Part shown: piece by piece, positions 57,728 to 64,000 of the stretch
How the letters are laid out: each line of letters begins with the position of its first letter
How positions within the stretch are numbered: the stretch's first letter is position 1
Source of the DNA: Pelagibius sp.
GTDB lineage: Bacteria > Pseudomonadota > Alphaproteobacteria > Kiloniellales > Kiloniellaceae
Direction: 5' to 3'
Assembly (NCBI RefSeq): GCF_028289705.1
Contig: NZ_JANQOI010000032.1
Coordinates: 1 to 64,000 of the forward strand
Length of the DNA stretch: 64,000 bases
The notes under the pieces: generated by a model
The model's database searches: none
Told to the model about the DNA's origin: nothing
The model's input: the letters and a program-made list of their open reading frames with translations, nothing else
Translations under genes and position numbers: made by a program

Positions 57728-58222
57728 ATGCCCCGCGGAAAGGAACATCACTACCGGGCGACGGTGACCTGGACCGGCGCCGCCCAGGGCGGCACCGAGA
57801 GCTATCACAGCTACAACCGGGAGTATCGCGTCGAGTTCGAGGGAAAACCCGCAATAGTAGCCTCTTCGGACCCGGCGTTCGGCGGCGACCCCAAACTTCA
57901 CAACCCGGAGGACATGCTGGTGGTGGCCCTTTCGTCCTGCCACATGCTCTCCTACCTCGCCCTGGCCTCCCTCGAGGGGCTTGTGGTCGTGGGCTATGAG
58001 GACGAGGCCAGCGGCACCATGCTGCAGGAGGGCCGTGGCGGGCGCTTCACCGAGGTCATGCTGCGGCCCAGGGTTGTCCTTGCCCCGGGGACCGATCTGG
58101 CGCGGGCCGAGGCGCTGCACGAAGACGCGCACAAGACCTGTTTCATCGCCAATTCCGTCAATTTCCCGGTCCGCCACGAGGCCGTCGTAACCTGCCAACC
58201 CGACCCGGCATCGGTCCCCTGA
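57728..58222 (+). CDS. OsmC-family peroxidase-like protein
   Basis: Family of thiol-dependent organic hydroperoxide reductases, 164 aa. The two reactive cysteines appear in VALSSCHMLSYLAL and HEDAHKTCFIANSVNFPV. The N-terminal HHYRATVTWTGAAQGGTESYHSYNREYRVEFEGKP fits the OsmC/YhfA branch. AAAGGAG precedes the ATG. It may protect against organic peroxides; induction is not visible from the sequence. Confidence 0.9.
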   Translation: MPRGKEHHYRATVTWTGAAQGGTESYHSYNREYRVEFEGKPAIVASSDPAFGGDPKLHNPEDMLVVALSSCHMLSYLALASLEGLVVVGYEDEASGTMLQEGRGGRFTEVMLRPRVVLAPGTDLARAEALHEDAHKTCFIANSVNFPVRHEAVVTCQPDPASVP

Positions 58223-58377
58223 AGGCGGAGGAGCAAGACAGCGCCGCCAAAATAGCTATGATTACAAGGGTGGCTTAGGAAAATGGGCCGCTGACGGCCG
58301 CCAACCACGAAATCGGCGGGGCGGGCCGGCTGGTGTTGGGTTCACGACGGTGAGGGCTGCAGAGTGAGCGCCCCAAA

Positions 58378-59526
58378 GTGAGTGCTGCAGAAGAGCTGCT
58401 GGCGGCCTCTTCCCTGGAGGTTTCGCGTGAGGGCGCGCGCATGACCCTGCGTTTCGTCGGGGCCTGGACCACCCACGAACTGGCACACCACGACGCCGCC
58501 CTGCGCAACCTGGATCTCCAGGGGGCTGGCGAGGTGGCGGTGGACCTCTCGGACTGCAGCGCCGTGGACAGCGCCGGCGCCTGGGTTCTGGACCGCACCC
58601 TCGACGATCTGCAGCGCCGTGGCCTCACCGTGTCCCTGGTCGGCCATTCCGCGGCGGTGGAGACCTTGATGAAGACCGTCGCCGCCCGCCATGTCGAGTG
58701 CCCGCCGGCGCCGAAAGCCGAAAACCCTCTGGCGGCGGTGGCCCTGCGGGTGGGGCGGGAGACGGCGCGGATCTCCCAAGAGTCCCAGGACCTCATTTCC
58801 TTCCTCGGCCTCACCATGATCGTCCTGGCCCGCTCCCTGACCATGCCCTGGCGCATCCGCTTCAAGGCGCTGATCAACCAGATGGAGCAGACCGGCCTCA
58901 ACTCCATGCCCATCGTCGGGCTGATCTCCTTCCTGGTGGGCGTCGTCCTGGCCTATCAGGGCGCCGACCAGTTGGCCCAGTTCGGCGCCCAGATCTTCAC
59001 CGTCAACCTGGTGGCCGTGGGGGTGCTGCGGGAGATGGGCATCCTGCTCACCGCCATCATCCTGGCCGGCCGTTCCGGCAGCGCCTTCACCGCCCAGATC
59101 GGCACCATGAAGGTGAACGAGGAAATCGACGCCATGCGCACCCTGGGGCTGGACCCCATGGAGGTGCTGGTGATGCCGCGGGTCATCGCCCTGGTTCTCG
59201 TCCTGCCGCTCTTGACCTTCTACGCCGACATCATGGGGCTCCTGGGCGGGGCGGTGATGGCGACCGTCGTGCTCGACATCTCCTTCTTCCAGTTCGCCCG
59301 CCAACTCAACGACGCGGTGACGGTGTCGACCCTGGCGGTCGGCATCATCAAGGCCCCCTTCTTCGCCTTCATCATCGGCATGATCGGCTGCTACGAGGGC
59401 CTGCAGGTCACCCGCAGCGCCGAATCCGTGGGCAAGCAGACCACCCGGGCGGTGGTCGAATCGATCTTCCTGGTCATCGTGCTCGATGCCCTGCTGTCGA
59501 TCTTCTTCTCGGTGATCGGGTTCTAG
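58378..59526 (+). CDS. mlaE: MlaE-type ABC lipid transporter permease with fused STAS domain
   Basis: Inner-membrane permease of an Mce-type phospholipid transporter, 382 aa. Residues 1-110 form a STAS domain (VDLSDCSAVDSAGAWVLDRTLDDL), the role played by the separate MlaB in E. coli. The MlaE core follows with LISFLVGVVLAYQGADQLAQFGA, REMGILLTAIILAGRSGSAFTAQIGTMKVNEEIDAMRTLG and GCYEGLQV. A GTG start is used. It heads a tight operon with mlaF, mlaD and an auxiliary lipoprotein gene; mlaF starts 4 bp after its stop. Confidence 0.93.
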   Translation: MSAAEELLAASSLEVSREGARMTLRFVGAWTTHELAHHDAALRNLDLQGAGEVAVDLSDCSAVDSAGAWVLDRTLDDLQRRGLTVSLVGHSAAVETLMKTVAARHVECPPAPKAENPLAAVALRVGRETARISQESQDLISFLGLTMIVLARSLTMPWRIRFKALINQMEQTGLNSMPIVGLISFLVGVVLAYQGADQLAQFGAQIFTVNLVAVGVLREMGILLTAIILAGRSGSAFTAQIGTMKVNEEIDAMRTLGLDPMEVLVMPRVIALVLVLPLLTFYADIMGLLGGAVMATVVLDISFFQFARQLNDAVTVSTLAVGIIKAPFFAFIIGMIGCYEGLQVTRSAESVGKQTTRAVVESIFLVIVLDALLSIFFSVIGF

Positions 59527-59530
59527 GGCG

Positions 59531-60409
59531 ATGGCGGTCAGCGAAGGCAACGGGGCCCAGGCCCCCCATCCCTCCGGGGCGCCGCCGGTGCTGACGATCA
59601 CCGGCCTGCGCACCCAGTTCGGCACCTCGGTGATCCACGACAATCTGGATTTCAGCGTCCAGGGCGGCGAGATCATGGGCGTGGTCGGCGGCTCTGGCAC
59701 CGGCAAGTCGGTGCTGGTCCGCACCATCATCGGCCTCATCAAACCCGCCGCCGGCCGCATCGCGGTCTTCGGGCGCGACCTGACCACCCTCAGCCAGGCA
59801 GAGACCAAGGCGATGCGGGCGCGCTGGGGCGTGCTGTTCCAGGACGGCGCGCTGTTCTCCTCGCTGACGGTGGCGCAGAACATCGAAGTGCCGATGATGG
59901 AACACAGCAACCTGCCGCCGGAGCTGCGGCGGGAGCTGATCGACGTGAAGGTCTCCATGGTCGGGCTGCCGCCCGATGCCGCCCACAAGTATCCGGCCGA
60001 GCTTTCCGGGGGCATGCGCAAGCGCGCCGGGCTCGCCCGGGCGCTGGCCCTGGACGCGGACATCCTGTTCCTCGACGAACCGACGGCGGGCCTCGACCCC
60101 ATCGGCGCCGCCAACTTCGACATCCTGATCGGCGACCTGCGCCGCGCCCTGGGGCTGACGGTGGTCATGGTCACCCACGACCTCGATTCCCTCTACGCCA
60201 TCTGCGACCGGGTTTCCGTGCTGGTGAACAAGCGTGTTAAGGTGGGCACAATAAGCGAGCTCATGGGCGAGCCGGACCCCTGGATTCAGGACTATTTCGG
60301 GGGGCCGCGGGGGCGGGCCGCGGCCGGCAGCGCCGGGCAGGAGACAACGAAGAATACCGGAACAGGCGGCGCCGGGACTGCGCCGATGAGACCGGAAACT
60401 GGGGACTAG
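59531..60409 (+). CDS. mlaF: MlaF-type ABC transporter ATP-binding protein
   Basis: ATPase of the Mce lipid transporter, 292 aa. Walker A GGSGTGKSVLVRTI, Q-loop QDGALFSS, signature LSGGMRKRAGLARAL, Walker B ILFLDEPTAGLDPI, and H-loop VMVTHDLDS are intact; the PTAGLDPIGA segment is typical of MlaF. The last 40 residues are Gly/Ala-rich and probably disordered. It lies 4 bp after mlaE and 7 bp before mlaD. Confidence 0.95.
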   Translation: MAVSEGNGAQAPHPSGAPPVLTITGLRTQFGTSVIHDNLDFSVQGGEIMGVVGGSGTGKSVLVRTIIGLIKPAAGRIAVFGRDLTTLSQAETKAMRARWGVLFQDGALFSSLTVAQNIEVPMMEHSNLPPELRRELIDVKVSMVGLPPDAAHKYPAELSGGMRKRAGLARALALDADILFLDEPTAGLDPIGAANFDILIGDLRRALGLTVVMVTHDLDSLYAICDRVSVLVNKRVKVGTISELMGEPDPWIQDYFGGPRGRAAAGSAGQETTKNTGTGGAGTAPMRPETGD

Positions 60410-60416
60410 GGGCTTC

Positions 60417-61448
60417 ATGGAGACACGCGCCAACTACATCATGGTCGGCTCCTTCGTGCTGCTGCTCGCCTTCGGGCTGCTCGGCTTCGTGCTCTGGCTC
60501 GCCAAGTTCCAGTTCGAACAGGAGTTCGCGCGCTACGACATCGTCTTCGAAAGCGCGGTCACCGGGGTCAAGGAGGGTAGCGCCGTGCGCTACCAGGGCG
60601 TGCGGGTCGGCGAGGTGATCGGCGTCGATCTGGACCCCGACCGCCCGACGGCAATCCGCGTGCGTATCGAGGTCGAAAAGCGCACGCCGGTGCGCGCCGA
60701 CAGCGAGGCGACCCTGGAACTGGAAGGCCTGACCGGCGGGCGCTACGTGCTGCTGAGCGGCGGATCGCCCGAGGCCGATGAGCTGGAGCCGCCGGAGGGC
60801 CGCAGATTTGCCGAAATCCCGCCCGGCACCTCTTCCTTCGAGGAAGTGCTGGAGGGCGCGCCGGAGGTGCTGGAGAACGTGAACCTGCTGCTGCGGCGTG
60901 CCCAGGCCCTGCTCAGCGACCATAACCTGAAGAACATCGAGGAGTTGATCGCCAATCTGACGACGGTGACCGGCGCTTTCGCCAAGAACAGCGACAACAT
61001 CGATGCGCTGATCGCCGATGCCGCCCTGACCATGGAGAACCTGCGCGAGGCCACCGGCAGCCTGGAAGTCATGGCGGCCTCGCTGGAGGGCAATGTCCAG
61101 CGCCTGACCGACCGGGCCGATTCGACCCTGACGACCTTCGAGTCCATGGCCGGCACCATCGATCGGGAGGTCACCCTGACCAGCGGGGACGCCCGCACGC
61201 TGATCGCCAGCCTGCAGGAAACCGCGGAAAACCTCACCGGCGCCTCGGCCCAGTTGGAGGCGCTGATCGCCGAGAACCGCGAGCCGATCCGCGACTTCGC
61301 CAATTCCGGTCTCTATGAACTGACCAACCTGCTGACCGAGGCCCGCGACCTGATCGTGGTGCTCAACCGGGTCACCACGGAGGTTCAGAGAGACCCCGCC
61401 CGCTTTATCTTCGGAGACCAACAGCAAGGCTATGAAGCACAGCAATAA
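60417..61448 (+). CDS. mlaD: MlaD-like MCE-domain protein
   Basis: Periplasm-facing substrate-binding subunit of the transporter, 343 aa. A single N-terminal membrane helix (YIMVGSFVLLLAFGLLGFVLWLA) anchors it; the MCE domain follows (FESAVTGVKEGSAVRYQGVRVGEV, LEGLTGGRYVLLSGG). After about residue 140 comes a long helical stretch (LLLRRAQALLSDHNLKNIEELIANL onward) that may form a needle or coiled bundle. The stop overlaps the next gene by 17 bp. Confidence 0.92.
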   Translation: METRANYIMVGSFVLLLAFGLLGFVLWLAKFQFEQEFARYDIVFESAVTGVKEGSAVRYQGVRVGEVIGVDLDPDRPTAIRVRIEVEKRTPVRADSEATLELEGLTGGRYVLLSGGSPEADELEPPEGRRFAEIPPGTSSFEEVLEGAPEVLENVNLLLRRAQALLSDHNLKNIEELIANLTTVTGAFAKNSDNIDALIADAALTMENLREATGSLEVMAASLEGNVQRLTDRADSTLTTFESMAGTIDREVTLTSGDARTLIASLQETAENLTGASAQLEALIAENREPIRDFANSGLYELTNLLTEARDLIVVLNRVTTEVQRDPARFIFGDQQQGYEAQQ

Positions 61449-62154
61449 CACCCTGACGGCTTGCCCCACCGAGGAGACCGGACGCCCGCCGGCGGCCGGG
61501 CGCCGCCGCTTTCTGCGCGCCGTCGCCGCGCTGCCCGCCGTCGCCCTGGCGCCCGGCTGCGGGCTGACGGTTCCCGGCCAGGGGCCGCCGCCGGAACTCT
61601 TCCGCCTGACCCCCAAGAGCTCCTTCCGCGGCGACCTGCCCGAAGCCAAGTGGCAGCTGATCCTGGAGCCGCCGGTGGCCAATGCGGGCCTCAACACCAC
61701 GCGCATCGCATTGCAACGCACCCCGACCCAGTTGGAGTACTATGCCCGCTCCGGATGGGCGGACCGGGCCCCGACCATGGTCCAGACCCTGATGATCGAG
61801 TCCTTCGAGAACTCCGGCAAGATCGTCTCCATCGGCCGGGAGTCGGTGGGTCTGCGCGCGGATTTCATTCTTAAGACCGAGCTGCGGGAGTTCCAGGCGG
61901 TCTACTTCAACGGCGAGAGTCCGGAAGCCTGGGTCAGCGTGAACGCCAAGCTGGTTCAGATGCCCCGGCGTTCCATCGTCGCCTCGGAGTCCTTTCAATA
62001 CACCGTGACCGCCGAGGCCGATCAGCTCTCCGCCATCATCGCCGCCTTCGACGAAGCCCTCGGCAAGGTGCTGCGCAAGATCGTGGAATGGACCCTGATC
62101 GAGGGCGATGTGGCGGCCAACCGCGGACGGCCCCGCCTGAAGCCGAGCAGCTGA
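61432..62154 (+). CDS. ABC-type transport auxiliary lipoprotein
   Basis: A 240-aa lipoprotein of the ABC_trans_aux (PF03886-like) family that partners with Mce transporters at the outer membrane, in the place of PqiC. The N-terminus RRRFLRAVAALPAVALAPGC combines a twin-arginine-like motif with a lipobox-like Cys at about residue 43. Family segments are LFRLTPKSSF, WQLILEPPVANAGLNTTRIALQ, YYARSGWADRAPTMVQTLMIESFE and FILKTELREFQAVY. It overlaps mlaD by 17 bp, so is translationally coupled. Confidence 0.88.
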   Translation: MKHSNNTLTACPTEETGRPPAAGRRRFLRAVAALPAVALAPGCGLTVPGQGPPPELFRLTPKSSFRGDLPEAKWQLILEPPVANAGLNTTRIALQRTPTQLEYYARSGWADRAPTMVQTLMIESFENSGKIVSIGRESVGLRADFILKTELREFQAVYFNGESPEAWVSVNAKLVQMPRRSIVASESFQYTVTAEADQLSAIIAAFDEALGKVLRKIVEWTLIEGDVAANRGRPRLKPSS

Positions 62155-62250
62155 TCGCCACAGCAGCGAATCCCTCAACGAACCGTCTCGAAAAGACCGC
62201 TTGCCGGCCATCGGACCGCTGACCGTTGTGTAGTCGGAACGTCACCGTCG

Positions 62251-62264
62251 GGCCGTTAACGGCC
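62251..62264. promoter_or_regulatory. Perfect 14-bp palindrome upstream of the acidic protein gene
   Basis: GGCCGTTAACGGCC is self-complementary and lies about 85 bases before the 62350 start, in the non-coding gap after the Mce operon. It could be an operator; no T-run follows, so it is not an intrinsic terminator. Confidence 0.3.
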
Positions 62265-62349
62265 GTGGTAAACGAAAGCTTGCAATTAGGAAAAAACAAA
62301 CCTTTCCCCACCATACTGCGGCGGTCAGCAGTTAAGGGAATCTCCGCCA

Positions 62350-63873
62350 ATGACCGAAATCAGCGATCTGCGCCGCCGCGTGGAAGAGGCCGAGCAGCGC
62401 TTCGGCCTGATTGACGAGGAACAGAAGCACTACAGCGATCGCCTGGTCGGTCTGCTGGAGACCATCGAGGTCCAGCTTGGCGCCGCCCGTTCGGAGATTG
62501 AGGCGCGCAACGGCGAAAACCAGCGGGTGACCCAGGAGAACGAAGAACTGCGGAGCCTGCTCCACACCCTGCTGCTGTCTATAGAAGAGAAGACTTTCAC
62601 ACAGACCCTGCAGTCGCTGGAGTCACGGGTGACCGCGATGCTCGGCGGCGGCAGCGCCGAAAGCAGCACCGCGCCCGAGGAGGCCCCCGCCGAACCCGAG
62701 GCGGTGGAACCCGAGCCCGCAATGCCAGAGCCTGAAATGGCAGAACCCGAGGTCGCCGAGCCCGAGATGTCCGAGCCGGACACGGCCGAACCCGAAATGG
62801 CCGAACCTGAACTGGCGGCGCCGGAAGACAGCGCCGAGGAGGCCGCGATCGCGGAGCCGGAGGCGAGCGACGCGGACGCGGCCGAAGGTGTTTCCGAGGT
62901 TGCCGGCGAGGCCGTCGCGGCCAAACCCGAGAGCGCCGAGCCGGCAGCGCCGGAAGCCGAGGTGGTTGAGACGGCGGCTCCCGAGACAGAGGCCACCGAG
63001 ATCGAAGCCCCGGAGATGGAGGCCCCGGAAATGGAGGCTGCCGATATGGAGGCCCCGGAGGTTGAGGCCACCGAGCCTGAGGCCACTGAGCCTGAGCCCG
63101 CAGAGCCTGAGATTGCAGAGCCTGAGATTGCAGAGCCTGAGACCGCAGAGATTGACGCCGCAGAGCCCGAGGCCGCGGCGATTGAAGATGAAGCGCCCGT
63201 TTCGGAGGCTGCAGAGGCCGATCCGGCGTCCGTCGATCCCTCTCCGGAACATCCTGCCGAAACCGCTGCTCCGGAGCCGAAAACTCCCGAGGTGAGCGCT
63301 GAGGCGCCCGAGGTTGAGGACCCGACGCCCGAGGCTGGCGCGGAGGCCGAGGCGCCGGCGGAAGTGGCCGAAGTCGCCGAGACGGCAGAGGCGCCAGAGG
63401 CCATGGAGGAAGCTCCGGCGGAGGGGACCGCCGAGGCGCCGGAAGCACCTGAAGCAGCGGACGCCGAGCCGGCCGCGACTGAGGAACCGGCCATCGAAGA
63501 GCCCGCCGCTGAAACGGCGGCGGAGCCGGCAGAGCCTGAGCAGACCGCAGAGGCCGTCGCGGAGGAAACCTCCGAAGAGTCCGAAGCGGCGGAGGTGGCG
63601 GCCTCGGCCGAGAGCGAGACCGCGGAACCGCCGGCAGCCCCGGCGGAGGCTGAGGGTCAGCCGGACTCCGTGATCGTCGGCGAGCCCAGCAGCGAGGCGC
63701 CGTCGGTGAAGGAAATCATCCGCAGGGTCGGGGACCTGGCCCGCGAGCTGGAACGCTCCGACGCCAAGCGCAAGGCGGGGCTGAAATCCGCACCCGCCGA
63801 CGACGACGCGGCTGCGGCGACAGAAAGCGCCACGGCGGAAGATCCCCCCATGGATGCCGCCGCCTCCGGCTGA
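62350..63873 (+). CDS. Highly acidic repeat protein of unknown function
   Basis: A 507-aa protein with three parts. Residues 1-98 predict a coiled coil (LRRRVEEAEQRFGLIDEEQKHYSDRLVGLLETIE, then NQRVTQENEELRSLL). Residues about 100-450 are an Ala/Glu/Pro/Thr low-complexity region with degenerate (A/x)EPExAEPE repeats, extremely acidic and presumably disordered. The C-terminal about 55 residues begin with a helix (SVKEIIRRVGDLARELERSDAKRKAGL). There is no signal peptide or membrane segment. It follows the Mce operon by 195 bp; a functional link is not shown. Confidence 0.75.
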   Translation: MTEISDLRRRVEEAEQRFGLIDEEQKHYSDRLVGLLETIEVQLGAARSEIEARNGENQRVTQENEELRSLLHTLLLSIEEKTFTQTLQSLESRVTAMLGGGSAESSTAPEEAPAEPEAVEPEPAMPEPEMAEPEVAEPEMSEPDTAEPEMAEPELAAPEDSAEEAAIAEPEASDADAAEGVSEVAGEAVAAKPESAEPAAPEAEVVETAAPETEATEIEAPEMEAPEMEAADMEAPEVEATEPEATEPEPAEPEIAEPEIAEPETAEIDAAEPEAAAIEDEAPVSEAAEADPASVDPSPEHPAETAAPEPKTPEVSAEAPEVEDPTPEAGAEAEAPAEVAEVAETAEAPEAMEEAPAEGTAEAPEAPEAADAEPAATEEPAIEEPAAETAAEPAEPEQTAEAVAEETSEESEAAEVAASAESETAEPPAAPAEAEGQPDSVIVGEPSSEAPSVKEIIRRVGDLARELERSDAKRKAGLKSAPADDDAAAATESATAEDPPMDAAASG

Positions 63874-64000
63874 CGCTTGCCGGTCAGGGGCCGCCTTCGC
63901 AGGCGACCGGATCACCGGCTGCCGCGGCCCCCGACACCCACTCTCCCCACTACCCCCTGTCTTTCAGGCCGGCTCTCCCGGCCGCAAGGCACGGCTGTTC

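Noticed and set aside
62690-63180. CRISPR-like or minisatellite array
   Set aside because: The repeats are short degenerate codon repeats within an open reading frame, without spacers or cas genes. No CRISPR array is visible anywhere in the window.
62430-63915. Long minus-strand open frames opposite the acidic protein (Ser/Gly/Ala-rich and Leu/Arg-rich)
   Set aside because: They are the reverse reading of a GC-rich repetitive gene, contain only low-complexity composition with no domain, and have no ribosome-binding site or neighbours on that strand.

Overview
The window is a GC-rich chromosomal segment from an alphaproteobacterium, most likely of the Rhodospirillales/Rhodovibrionales type (inferred from gene content and order, not from a database search). 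The indicators are the core runs tig-clpP-clpX-lon-hup, nuoA-N followed by birA-coaX-rnj-mce-DUF1467, glnB-glnA, a short ProRS, and many alphaproteobacterial conserved unknowns. No plasmid, prophage or complete insertion sequence is visible. Coding density is high, and from about 17.6 to 50.4 kb essentially every gene lies on the + strand.

Layout. 0-7 kb: DEAD-box helicase, an isochorismatase-fold hydrolase, an alpha/beta hydrolase, and a minus-strand operon (DUF1636 protein, ABC ATPase, periplasmic binding protein, permease) headed by a clear cobalamin riboswitch. 7.3-17 kb: a REP-like repeat pair, parE, a hotdog thioesterase, a Tat-type transglutaminase-like protease, glnBA with a sigma-54-type promoter and a strong terminator, an aminotransferase, an XRE regulator, tRNA-His and a secreted beta-rich protein. 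17-20.5 kb: a 600-bp gap holding a near-perfect parS site, then nnrDE, two tandem small paralogous unknown proteins and tRNA-Leu. 20.5-28 kb: protein quality control (trigger factor, ClpP, ClpX, Lon), HU, tRNA-Val and tRNA-Asp. 28.3-42.7 kb: the complete 14-gene complex I operon. 42.7-50.4 kb: biotin ligase, type III pantothenate kinase, RNase J, methylmalonyl-CoA epimerase, DUF1467 protein, a 2.4-kb accessory block (tag, candidate sRNA, two exported unknowns) and proS. 50.4-58.2 kb: a 267-bp MITE-like element, then accessory enzymes (DUF5958-like, sterol desaturase with a divergent TetR regulator, Nudix, DUF2235, DUF427, PEP mutase/ICL family, TPR protein, OsmC). 58.4-64 kb: an Mce/Mla-type lipid ABC transporter operon (STAS-MlaE, MlaF, MlaD, auxiliary lipoprotein) and a highly acidic repeat protein.

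No single large novel system such as a defence island, CRISPR array or biosynthetic cluster is evident. The items most worth following are the B12-riboswitch operon with its five-cysteine DUF1636 protein, the tandem 19.3/19.8-kb paralogues, the parS-like site, the candidate structured sRNA at 47.2-47.4 kb, the TA-flanked palindromic element whose ends complete the stop codons of both neighbouring genes, and the acidic protein next to the Mce operon.
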